DNA of 64,000 nt from Bacteroidota bacterium (GTDB lineage Bacteria > Bacteroidota > Bacteroidia > AKYH767-A > OLB10): assembly GCA_016714535.1 (NCBI GenBank), contig JADKDR010000004.1:350117-414116 (forward strand). The letters are read 5' to 3'. The translations under genes were made by a program, and so were the position numbers. Each line of letters starts with the position of its first letter. The first letter of the stretch is position 1. This document shows, in pieces, positions 37,134 through 47,500 of this stretch. The notes beneath the pieces are model-generated. The model was not told where the DNA came from and searched no databases. It saw only the letters and a program-made list of their open reading frames with translations.

Positions 37134-37491
37134 TAGCTTTGCAATTGCGCAACATAAGACACGTAACTTACACAGCCTTATTTTTGAGAATGGAGAATGG
37201 AGAAGGTGTCATGATATTAAGATTTAATAGTTTAATGTAAATATTTAAAAGAAGAGGAATAACTTCCAAATTTATTCTTAAAAGAAAATTCGTGCAAGCT
37301 GTTTTTAGGTAAGACAGTCTTAGATTTGCTTATATTCTTAGTAGCATAATACTGCAAGACATAAGGTTCTTAACTGCGATGTAAAATACTTTTTTTCACC
37401 CCAAAAGATATAAACATCCTATGACTTTCGATTGGTGATATATAAATCAATTTAATAACCTTAACTTAAAATTCTTAATCAAAATTAAGAG
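37134..37491. other. AT-rich intergenic region upstream of the 19-kb gene
   Basis: No ORF, RNA or terminator recognised. Its right end carries a small dyad, CTTAAT-CAAA-ATTAAG (37474-37489), directly before the -7 box of the giant gene; it could be an operator or chance in AT-rich DNA. Confidence 0.5.
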
Positions 37492-37499
37492 TACATTTG
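37492..37499 (+). promoter_or_regulatory. -7 promoter box of the 19-kb SprB-repeat gene
   Basis: TACATTTG matches TAnnTTTG exactly and lies 27 bp before the ATG at 37527, the same spacing as other promoters in the window. It overlaps the TTG at 37497 that could be called as an upstream start, so translation should begin at 37527. Confidence 0.6.
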
Positions 37500-37526
37500 G
37501 ACATAAAAATTTTTATAATTAGAAAT

Positions 37527-40500
37527 ATGACAAAATTTCTTACATTTTGTGCTGCCATGCTTTTTTGTGGGTATGGTTTTTCTCAAGTTTACATTAACGA
37601 AACAAGTGGCGATGCTACCAACAACGACTCCGAAAATGACGGTATCGTAGAACTCATTGGGCCTCCGGGTACCAATATTGGCTGTTGGGTTATTTCCAAC
37701 AGCGAATGGGTAGTGGTTATTCCTCCCGGCACTACTATACCAAGCGATAGCGTTTTTGTTATCGCCTGTAGTCAGGCACAATCCAACAATCCCAATCCCG
37801 GATCGGGTATAGCGCGCAACGGTGGCGACTTTATGAGTCAGCTCCCCATCGATTTTGATGTGTGCCTGCCTGCCAACCAATATTATGTTGATTGGGCAGC
37901 TACAGGGTTTACAATCGATAATCAAGGCCCTGCCGATGGCGATCAGATTGTACTTTTTAAACCCGATGGTTCCGTTGCCGATGCCGTTCAATGGGGTGGG
38001 GGATCTACAGGTGCTGCCGATAACAATGCATTACAATCTGGCAACTACACGCTCATAGGCCCTCCGGGAAATCCCTCGCCTAATGGTTCGGGTGCACAAA
38101 CGCGAGGTATATTGCCTCCGGCTCTCCGCCCGGGGGGCTCATGCTACAATGCGGCTTATTCCTATACAATGCCCGCCATTGCTACTGCCAATACCTATTG
38201 CAATCTTACCCCATTATCATCGCCTCATCCGCAAGTGGATGGCGATGTGCTGCAAGCATGTAATTCTACTTTTCAGCGCATAGCCTACCCGGGAGTAACG
38301 CAGGCACCCTATGCCACACGATGCAATGGTGCAAGTGGCTGGCGCAAAAGCGAACACCCAAATCCCGGAATGTCCAACTATGCTCCAATAGATTCTTTAA
38401 TATTACCAACAATTACAACCATTACACAATGCACTGCGGCTGCTGTGCCGATTACGCTGGAAGTTTATAACTATGCACACGTAGAACCCACTAAATCAAG
38501 TACCGATAGTAAAATAGGAAGCTTTGTTTCTATAGATGGCGCTGCAGGTGTTAACTGGACAAGTGTGGTTGAAAATACAACCACCGGTGTTACTACTTTG
38601 ACTTACAATGTGGGTGCTCTTTCAGTTGGTACACATACCGTTTCATTAATTTGGGACGACTTGTCAAATTCGCCCATTGCCAGCAGTAGTGTGGGTAGCA
38701 ACTCCGAAGGTGCCGTACGCAACAATACAACTCCCAGCGATTGCTATCAGGTGCGCACTTTAACCATTACGGTAGTTGCACCTTTGGTATTATCAAAAAC
38801 TTCGTTGTCGTGCCCTACCGATTTTCCTGTGGGAACTGTAAATATTTCTACACTGGTAACCGGTGGCTCCAATGTAAAATATGCATTTAAAAACAATGGC
38901 GTAAATGTAGATTCCAATGCCACAGGACTTTTTACCATAAGTACTATCCTCACGGGCCCATTAACGGTAGTAGTATACGATGGCAGCGGATGTACACCAC
39001 CGCAAACCATTACCATCAATAATAACTGCCGACTGCTTCCACCGCCTTGCCCCGTATTTGCAAACGATGCCACCTGTAACACAGCCGCAGGCGCCAAGTG
39101 CCCGGGCGATGTTTTAAGCATGAGCATCAGCACATCGGCTTCTACAAATTTACCAAACGGCTCTACCATAGAATGGGTAAATGATGTAAACAACAGCGGT
39201 GGCGTATATGACGAAAGTAGTGCGGATGTGGTGGCGAGCCAGACCATATCAAGTGTACCAAGTGGGGCAGCTAAATTAAACGAGGTTTTATTCAATGCAG
39301 CAACTGAAACTTCCCCAAATTTCGGTGAGGGCTGGGAAGTGGCTGGAACGCCCGGAACTAATATTGGTTGTAGCTACTTTACTGATGGTGATTTTGTTGT
39401 TCAATTACCTTCTACAGCAGTTATTCCGGCAAGTGGCTTTTATGTTGTTGGTTCAAATTTTTCTGCATCTTCTTGGAATAGTAACATAAATTTACTTTTA
39501 ACCTCCACAGCCACTACTCCTAATTTAACTAATGGAGGGGAGTATTTAGCATACTTTAGCTCAAGCAATTCTTTTATTAATGGAGCTTTTTGGGGACCAT
39601 CAGGAACTACCAGTAATGTACCAGCTACAACTTCCGCTCCTACTGTCTCTGTAACAGGTGCGGGTTGTGCAGCACTGCCAAGTTTTGCAACAATACAAGC
39701 GAGTGTTATAAGTGCAGCGCCAAGTTTTCCTCCTGCCGTAACTGGGAGTTCTGCAGATGAACAAAGCATTGAATTAAGTATAGATTTAGGTACAACTTGG
39801 CAGTTGTCTGCCGCTCCCGGTTCTAACGTTAATACATTGGGTTCAACAAATGCTCTTAATCTCACCCCAGCCTGTGCCACCTACACAATCCCATCTACAG
39901 CGTGTGGTACTACATTGCGCATTATGCCACGTATCAATCCTGTTAATGCAAGTTGTACCGGCACATCGCAACCAACTTTGGCTGTTCGTAATTTTACGGT
40001 TACATGTCCTACAGCGGCTATCTCCGGTACTTCTACGGCATGTGCACCGGCATCGGGCAGCTTAACGATTAATTTTTCGGGGTACACAGGTACGCCTACT
40101 TTTACAATTAACTATACTATTAACGGAGTGGCACAAACGCCTATTGTTACTTCTGATAATCCTTATACGCTTACAAGTGCAACAGCCGGGCAGTTTGCTT
40201 TAACCTCGGTTACTGCTGACGGTGGTAACTGCACAGCAACTGTGTCGGGCAGTGGGGAGATTTTTATAAATGCCGCACCCTCGGTTACTATTTCGGGTGC
40301 CAATGTCAATATATGCGAAGGTTACACAGGGCAGATTCCGCTTACCCTTGCCGGTACTACACCTTTCACACTTACTTATAATATAGATGGTGGTGCAAAT
40401 CAAACGGTGGCTGTTTCTTCCAACGTATTAAATATAAGCACAACAGGCCTAAGTGCCAGTGCACATGTTGTTAATCTCGTATCGGTAGTAGACGATAACG

Positions 40501-42719
40501 GCTGTACCGGAACTGTTTCGGGCACAGGTAATATTACAGTGTTAGCAGCACCTGCGCCAACTGTAACATCAAATTCACCGGTATGTATAAGCGTGCCATC
40601 TACTTCCAGCATCAATTTAAGCGCATCTGGCGCAGGCGCTATCGGCTATGCTTGGACTGGTCCTGGCTCATTCTCAAGTACCGCTCAAGCCCCTACAATC
40701 ACTAATGTTACAGCAGTAAACGAAGGGCTGTATAACGTTACGGTTTCTTATGCCGGTGGTTGTACTAGCTTAGGTCAAACCTTTGTTGATGTAAATCATA
40801 ATCCGGTAATTACTAGCGCTACGCCATCATGTGTAGCTGGCCCAGGTACAGGTGTTATTACTATTGCAGCAACCATTCCTTCCGGAACCATAGAATACTC
40901 AATTGACAATACTAATTGGTTTGGAACCAATGTATTTAATTCCGTTGCCAATAATACCTATACTGTTTATGCACGTAATGCTGCAAGTAATAATTGTGTT
41001 GTTTCGTTGGCAGGGGTAGTGGTGAATTGTTTAGTTGCTTGTAATGTAACCTGTACAACTACGGGCACATCTGCATTATGCTTTGGAGGAGCCACAGGCA
41101 CAGCCACAAGCACCCCAGCAGGTGGCACTGGCCCATATACATATTTGTGGAACGATGGTGCAGCACAAACTACTGCCACCGCCACAGGCTTATCAGCAGG
41201 AACGTATACAGTAACAGTAACCGACAATAATGGATGTACTAGTACATGCAGTTATACAGTTACAGAACCTACAGCATTAACATGCGTAGGCAGCGGAACA
41301 AATGTATCGTGCAACGGAGGTAATAACGGCACAGCTACAAGCCCCCCTGCAGGAGGCACAAGCCCTTATACATACTTATGGAGCAATGGACAAACCAATG
41401 CAACAGCCACAGGCTTAATAGCTGGAACATATACAGCAACCGTTACAGATGCAAATGGATGTACTACATCATGCAGCTATCCAGTTACCGAGCCGGCAGT
41501 ATTAACATGCGTAGGCAGCGGAACAAATGTATCGTGCAACGGAGGTAATAACGGCACAGCTACAAGCACCCCTGCAGGAGGCACAAGCCCTTATACATAC
41601 TTATGGAGCAATGGACAAACCAATGCAACAGCCACAGGCTTAATAGCTGGAACATATACAGCAACCGTTACAGATGCAAATGGATGTACTACATCATGCA
41701 GCTATCCAGTTACCGAGCCAGCAGTATTAACATGCGTAGGCAGCGGAACAAATGTATCGTGCAACGGAGGTAATAACGGCACAGCTATAAGCACACCAAC
41801 AGGAGGCACAAGCCCTTATACATACTTATGGAGCAATGGACAAACCAATGCAACAGCCACAGGCTTAATAGCTGGAACATATACATCAACCGTTACAGAT
41901 GCAAATGGATGTACTACATCATGCAGCTATACAGTTGCAGAGCCAGCAGCATTAACATGCGTAGGCAGCGGAACAAATGTATCGTGCAACGGAGGTAATA
42001 ACGGCACAGCTACAAGCACCCCAGCAGGAGGCACAAGCCCTTATACATACTTATGGAGCAATGGACAAACCGATGCAACAGCCACAGGCTTAATAGCTGG
42101 AACATATACAGCAACCGTTACAGATGCAAATGGATGTACTACATCATGCAGCTATCCAGTTACCGAGCCGGCAGCATTAACATGCGTAGGCAGCGGAACA
42201 AATGTATCGTGCAACGGAGGTAATAACGGCACAGCTACAAGCACCCCGGCAGGAGGCACAAGCCCTTATACATACTTATGGAGCAATGGACAAACCGATG
42301 CAACAGCCACAGGCTTAATAGCTGGAACATATACAGCAACCGTTACAGATGCAAATGGATGTACTACATCATGCAGCTCATCACCACATAAGGTCCCCTC
42401 CTCCCACTACCGTCAATGGAGCTACATCATGCAGCTATACAGTTGCAGAGCCAGCAGCATTAACATGCGTTGCAGGGAACAAATGTATCATGTAATGGAG
42501 GTTCAAACGGCACAGCTACAAGCACCCAACAGGAGGCACAAGCCCTTATACATACTTATGGAGCAATGGACAAACCGATGCAACAGCCACAGGCTTAATA
42601 GCTGGAACATATACAGCAACCGTTATCGATGCAAATGGATGTACTACATCATGCAGCTATACAGTTACAGAACCTACAGCATTAACATGTGTTGCTACAG
42701 GAACAAATGTATCATGTAA
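37527..42719 (+). CDS. 19-kb giant SprB-repeat T9SS protein, segment 1 (N-terminus)
   Basis: N-terminal part of a gene that, with frames joined, runs to 56591 (about 6,350 residues). The start is placed at ATG 37527 because a signal peptide follows at once (MTKFLTFCAAMLFCGYGFSQ) and the promoter box lies just upstream. It is followed by a lamin-tail-like domain (VYINETSGDATNND, IVELIGPPGTNIGCWVIS), a long linker with Ig-like parts, a second lamin-tail-like domain near 39280-39560 (KLNEVLFNAATETS, GWEVAGTPGTNIGC), beta modules, then from about 41050 SprB repeats of about 77 residues (CNGGNNGTATSTPAGGTSPY, TYLWSNGQTNATATGL). Frame is lost at about 42380, in a patch that resembles no repeat unit; codons after that are out of frame. 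Exported surface adhesin or matrix protein. Confidence 0.82.
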   Translation: MTKFLTFCAAMLFCGYGFSQVYINETSGDATNNDSENDGIVELIGPPGTNIGCWVISNSEWVVVIPPGTTIPSDSVFVIACSQAQSNNPNPGSGIARNGGDFMSQLPIDFDVCLPANQYYVDWAATGFTIDNQGPADGDQIVLFKPDGSVADAVQWGGGSTGAADNNALQSGNYTLIGPPGNPSPNGSGAQTRGILPPALRPGGSCYNAAYSYTMPAIATANTYCNLTPLSSPHPQVDGDVLQACNSTFQRIAYPGVTQAPYATRCNGASGWRKSEHPNPGMSNYAPIDSLILPTITTITQCTAAAVPITLEVYNYAHVEPTKSSTDSKIGSFVSIDGAAGVNWTSVVENTTTGVTTLTYNVGALSVGTHTVSLIWDDLSNSPIASSSVGSNSEGAVRNNTTPSDCYQVRTLTITVVAPLVLSKTSLSCPTDFPVGTVNISTLVTGGSNVKYAFKNNGVNVDSNATGLFTISTILTGPLTVVVYDGSGCTPPQTITINNNCRLLPPPCPVFANDATCNTAAGAKCPGDVLSMSISTSASTNLPNGSTIEWVNDVNNSGGVYDESSADVVASQTISSVPSGAAKLNEVLFNAATETSPNFGEGWEVAGTPGTNIGCSYFTDGDFVVQLPSTAVIPASGFYVVGSNFSASSWNSNINLLLTSTATTPNLTNGGEYLAYFSSSNSFINGAFWGPSGTTSNVPATTSAPTVSVTGAGCAALPSFATIQASVISAAPSFPPAVTGSSADEQSIELSIDLGTTWQLSAAPGSNVNTLGSTNALNLTPACATYTIPSTACGTTLRIMPRINPVNASCTGTSQPTLAVRNFTVTCPTAAISGTSTACAPASGSLTINFSGYTGTPTFTINYTINGVAQTPIVTSDNPYTLTSATAGQFALTSVTADGGNCTATVSGSGEIFINAAPSVTISGANVNICEGYTGQIPLTLAGTTPFTLTYNIDGGANQTVAVSSNVLNISTTGLSASAHVVNLVSVVDDNGCTGTVSGTGNITVLAAPAPTVTSNSPVCISVPSTSSINLSASGAGAIGYAWTGPGSFSSTAQAPTITNVTAVNEGLYNVTVSYAGGCTSLGQTFVDVNHNPVITSATPSCVAGPGTGVITIAATIPSGTIEYSIDNTNWFGTNVFNSVANNTYTVYARNAASNNCVVSLAGVVVNCLVACNVTCTTTGTSALCFGGATGTATSTPAGGTGPYTYLWNDGAAQTTATATGLSAGTYTVTVTDNNGCTSTCSYTVTEPTALTCVGSGTNVSCNGGNNGTATSPPAGGTSPYTYLWSNGQTNATATGLIAGTYTATVTDANGCTTSCSYPVTEPAVLTCVGSGTNVSCNGGNNGTATSTPAGGTSPYTYLWSNGQTNATATGLIAGTYTATVTDANGCTTSCSYPVTEPAVLTCVGSGTNVSCNGGNNGTAISTPTGGTSPYTYLWSNGQTNATATGLIAGTYTSTVTDANGCTTSCSYTVAEPAALTCVGSGTNVSCNGGNNGTATSTPAGGTSPYTYLWSNGQTDATATGLIAGTYTATVTDANGCTTSCSYPVTEPAALTCVGSGTNVSCNGGNNGTATSTPAGGTSPYTYLWSNGQTDATATGLIAGTYTATVTDANGCTTSCSSSPHKVPSSHYRQWSYIMQLYSCRASSINMRCREQMYHVMEVQTAQLQAPNRRHKPLYILMEQWTNRCNSHRLNSWNIYSNRYRCKWMYYIMQLYSYRTYSINMCCYRNKCIM

Positions 42720-42782
42720 TGGAGGTTCAAACGGCACAGCTACAAGCACACCAGCAGGAGGCACAAGCCCTTATACATACTT

Positions 42783-44522
42783 ATGGAGCAATGGACAAAC
42801 CGATGCAACAGCCACAGGCTTAATAGCTGGAACAATACGCAACCGTTACAGATGCAATGGATGTCTACATCATGCAGCTATACAGTTGCAGAGCCAGCAG
42901 CATTAACATGTGTTGCTACAGGAACAAATGTATCATGTAATGGAGGTTCAAACGGCACAGCTACAAGCACACCAACAGGAGGCACAAGCCCTTATACATA
43001 CTTATGGAGCAATGGACAAACCGATGCAACAGCCACAGGCTTATTAGCAGGAACATATACCGCAACCGTTACAGATGCAAATGGATGTACTACATCATGC
43101 AGCTATACAGTTGCAGAGCCAGCAGCATTAACATGTGTTGCTACAGGAACAAATGTATCATGTAATGGAGGTTCAAACGGCACAGCTACAAGCACACCAA
43201 CAGGAGGCACAAGCCCTTATACATACTTATGGAGCAATGGACAAACCGATGCAACAGCCACAGGCTTAATAGCTGGAACATATACAGCAACCGTTACAGA
43301 TGCAAATGGATGTACTACATCATGCAGCTATACAGTTGCAGAGCCAGCAGCATTAACATGTGTTGCTACAGGAACAAATGTATCATGTAATGGAGGTTCA
43401 AACGGCACAGCTACAAGCACACCAACAGGAGGCACAAGCCCTTATACATACTTATGGAGCAATGGACAAACCAATGCAACAGCCACAGGCTTAATAGCTG
43501 GAACATATACAGCAACCGTTACAGATGCAAATGGATGTACTACATCATGCAGCTATCCAGTTACCGAGCCAGCAGTATTAACATGCGTAGGCAGCGGAAC
43601 AAATGTATCGTGCAACGGAGGTAATAACGGCACAGCTACAAGCACCCCTGCAGGAGGCACAAGCCCTTATACATACTTATGGAGCAATGGACAAACCAAT
43701 GCAACAGCCACAGGCTTAATAGCTGGAACATATACAGCAATCGTTACAGATGCAATTGGATGTACTACATCATGCAGCTATCCAGTTACCGAGCCAGCAG
43801 TATTAACATGCGTAGGCAGCGGAACAAATGTATCGTGCAACGGAGGTAATAACGGCACAGCCACAAGCACCCCTGCAGGAGGCACAAGCCCTTATACATA
43901 CTTATGGAGCAATGGACAAACCAATGCAACAGCCACAGACTTAATAGCTGGAACATATACAGCAACCGTTATCGATGCAAATGGATGTACTACATCATGC
44001 AGCTATACAGTTGCAGAGCCGGCAGCATTAACATGCGTAGGCAGCGGAACAAATGTATCGTGCAACGGAGGTAATAACGGCACAGCTACAAGCACCCCTG
44101 CAGGAGGCACAAGCCCTTATACATACTTATGGAGCAATGGACAAACCAATGCAACAGCCACAGGCTTAATAGCTGGAACATATACAGCAACCGTTACAGA
44201 TGCAATTGGATGTACTACATCATGCAGCTATCCAGTTACCGAGCCAGCAGTATTAACATGCGTAGGCAGCGGAACAAATGTATCGTGCAACGGAGGTAAT
44301 AACGGCACAGCCACAAGCACCCCAACAGGAGGCACAAGCCCTTATACATACTTATGGAGCAATGGACAAACCAATGCAACAGCCACAGGCTTAATTAGCT
44401 GGAACATATACAGCAACCGTTACAGATGCAATTGGATGTACTACATCATGCAGCTATCCAGTTACCGAGCCAGCAGCATTAACATGCGTAGCACGGAACA
44501 AATGTATCTGCAACGGAGGTAA
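42783..44522 (+). CDS. 19-kb giant SprB-repeat protein, segment 2
   Basis: Same gene, tandem SprB units of the CNGGSNGTATSTPTGG type. Between 42380 and 42870 the repeat is present but damaged: a foreign-looking patch at about 42380-42415, then small losses near 42468, 42528, 42833, 42858 and 42865 relative to neighbouring units. From about 42870 the repeat reads cleanly until an extra T near 44395 (TTAATTAGCTGG against TTAATAGCTGG). Losses near 44493, 44511 and 44548 then restore the original frame. Two unit families alternate (VATGTNVSCNGGSN and VGSGTNVSCNGGNN), indicating block-wise duplication. Confidence 0.72.
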   Translation: MEQWTNRCNSHRLNSWNNTQPLQMQWMSTSCSYTVAEPAALTCVATGTNVSCNGGSNGTATSTPTGGTSPYTYLWSNGQTDATATGLLAGTYTATVTDANGCTTSCSYTVAEPAALTCVATGTNVSCNGGSNGTATSTPTGGTSPYTYLWSNGQTDATATGLIAGTYTATVTDANGCTTSCSYTVAEPAALTCVATGTNVSCNGGSNGTATSTPTGGTSPYTYLWSNGQTNATATGLIAGTYTATVTDANGCTTSCSYPVTEPAVLTCVGSGTNVSCNGGNNGTATSTPAGGTSPYTYLWSNGQTNATATGLIAGTYTAIVTDAIGCTTSCSYPVTEPAVLTCVGSGTNVSCNGGNNGTATSTPAGGTSPYTYLWSNGQTNATATDLIAGTYTATVIDANGCTTSCSYTVAEPAALTCVGSGTNVSCNGGNNGTATSTPAGGTSPYTYLWSNGQTNATATGLIAGTYTATVTDAIGCTTSCSYPVTEPAVLTCVGSGTNVSCNGGNNGTATSTPTGGTSPYTYLWSNGQTNATATGLISWNIYSNRYRCNWMYYIMQLSSYRASSINMRSTEQMYLQRR

Positions 44523-44549
44523 TAACGGCACAGCTACAAGCACCCCTCA

Positions 44550-47500
44550 GGAGGCACAAGCCCTTATACATACTTATGGAGCAATGGACAAACCAATGCA
44601 ACAGCCACAGGCTTAATAGCTGGAACATATACAGCAATCGTTACAGATGCAATTGGATGTACTACATCATGCAGCTATCCAGTTACCGAGCCAGCAGTAT
44701 TAACATGCGTAGGCAGCGGAACAAATGTATCGTGCAACGGAGGTAATAACGGCACAGCTACAAGCACCCCAGCAGGAGGCACAAGCCCTTATACATACTT
44801 ATGGAGCAATGGACAAACCAATGCAACAGCCACAGGCTTAATAGCTGGAACATATACAGCAACCGTTATCGATGCAAATGGATGTACTACATCATGCAGC
44901 TATACAGTTACAGAACCTACAGCATTAACATGTGCTGCTACAGGAACAAATGTAACATGCAACGGAGGTTCGAACGGCACAGCTGCAAGCACACCTTCAG
45001 GTGGCACAAGCCCTTACTCTTACTTATGGAGCAATGGACAAACCAATGCAACATCCACAGGCTTAATAGCGGGTACATATACGGCAACAGTTACTGATGC
45101 CAATGGATGTACTGCAACATGCGATTATACAGTAACAGAACCAACTGCATTAAATTGTACTGCAACCGGCACTAATGTATCATGCAATGGTGGAACAGAT
45201 GGGTCGGCTACAAGCACACCCACGGGAGGTACTAGCCCATATGCATATCTGTGGAGTAATGGAGCAACGCTGGTTAATGCTGTCGGCCTTTCAGCAGGAA
45301 CGTATACTGTAACTGTTACCGATGGTGCTGGATGCAGTACTACCTGTTCATATGAGGTTACCCAACCAATCGTGTTGTCTTGTTCTATTGTTGCTACCCA
45401 AGTATCATGTAACGGGCTAAATGATGGAACAGCTACCGTTACACCTCAAGGAGGAACTCCTGGTTCGGGCCCAGCCTTTACTTATTCCTGGAGCCACGCT
45501 GCCACACTCAATAGTGCTTCGGTTTCGGGTTTAGCACCAGGTACTTATACGGTTACAGTAACCGATGCTAATAGCTGCACTACTACCTGCGAGGTTGTAA
45601 TTACAGAGCCTGCTACCTTGTCAGTTTCATGCTATTCGGAACCTGCATTCTGTTTTGGTGGCAATAGCTTTATCGATATTACAACAAGCGGAGGCACTCC
45701 CGGCTATATCTTTCAATGGAGCGATGGAACAACAGGAGAGGATATTCCGGCTATTGGCGCAGGCACATATACCGTTACCGTTACCGATAGTAATGGATGC
45801 ACTGCCACCTGTTCAACTGAAATTACACAACCATCGGATATAGTGATTACCGCAGTAGCTGATTCAGCAACTTGTGCAGGAGATTTAAATGGAAGTATTC
45901 AAACCACCATAGCAGGCGGAACACCATGTGCTAATAATTCACGCGGGCTGATTATCTCAAAGTTTTTTGCAAATCCTCTCGGAAACGATTTAGCTCAGGA
46001 GTGGGTAGAACTAATAGCTACACGTAATATTGATTTTTCGGTTACACCATACACGGTAATAGTTGCTAATAATGGTACAGCAAATGCCCTAGGCTGGAAA
46101 CGTGGAAGCACAGTGACCTATGCATTTCAAATAACCAGTGGCAATGCCGTTCAGGGTGGAGTTTATTATGTAGGTGGAAGCAGCTTAAGCACAAGTGGAA
46201 TTACGTCAAATATTTTACGATCTATTAATGTCACTAATACTGGTGGCGATGGCTCTTTAGGTTCTTCTCAGGCAACTGCAGGGGTGTTTGGTAATGGCGG
46301 CACCTCCGCTGATGGAATAGCAGTATTTCAAGGTACGGTTGCAACTATAACCCCTGCCACAACCCCTATTGATGCCATATTTTATGGGTCTGCAGTTGGA
46401 GGAGCCTTTGTGGCTCCAGGTACATCCGGCTATGCATTGCCCAGCAATGATAAATATACCGGAGGCTTCCTTCAAACAGGCAGCTTTATTGCTCCTGATG
46501 CGGTAAGTGGACAGTATATGCAGGCAGCAGGTTCGTTTAATCCAATATTAGATGCCTTTGTTACTTCACGCGTATTCAGTAATTCGGCAACGTTTACTCC
46601 CGGCAATTCATTGGTTAGTATAGTAGGTGCATCGGACCCTTATACCTTTGTTTGGGAAAATGGGGCAACTACTCAGAACAGAACCAATCTCGATCCGGGA
46701 ATGTATACTATTACCGTTACAGATTGTAATGGTTGCACAAAGGAGCAGACCATCACGGTTCATTCTAAACTACTTTTAAATGGAACAACGTTATCCACAA
46801 ATTTATCTTGTAATAATAATGGTACAGGCACTATTGATTTAACCGTAACTAATGGCAATGCTCCGTTTACCTACAATTGGTCTAATGGCAGCACAACCGA
46901 AGATATTTCAAGTCTTTCAGCAGGAATATATACCGTTAACGTAACAGATGATGCTGGTTGCACACTTAGCCTTTCGACCTCTGTTAGTGAGCCTGCTGCC
47001 ATAAGCATAGTTGCTCTTGCCGACAGTGTAAATTGTGCAGGTGAGAATACCGGAGCCATAGATATCAGTATATCCGGAGGAGCACCATGCGGTGAAAATG
47101 CTCCTGCAATGGTAATTTCAAAAGTATTTGCTAACCCGAATGGGAATGATTCTCCATTCGAATTCGTTGAGTTGTTTGCTATAAAAGACATCGATTTTAG
47201 TCTAACTCCATTCTCAGTAATCTTTGCTAATAATGGCAATGCCAATGCAAATGGATGGTTGCAAGGCGGAGGCATAACGTATGGCTTCGAAATTAATTCA
47301 GGAATGGCAACTGCAGGTACAACGTATTACGTTGGTGGCAGTTCTATGATACCTCTTACAAATATATTACGTGCAATTAATACCGGAACTACAACAGGGG
47401 ATAATGGTTTAGGCGTTGCCAACCCAACAGGTATATTAGGAAATGGTGGTACTAATGCAGATGCGGTTGCTGTATTTAATGGAAGTTTGAGTTCATTAAC

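Noticed and set aside
42719..45097. ORF pieces beginning MEQWTN (for example 44801-45097)
   Set aside because: MEQWTN is the shifted reading of YLWSNGQTN; at 44801 it is a pure shadow of the in-frame SprB repeat.
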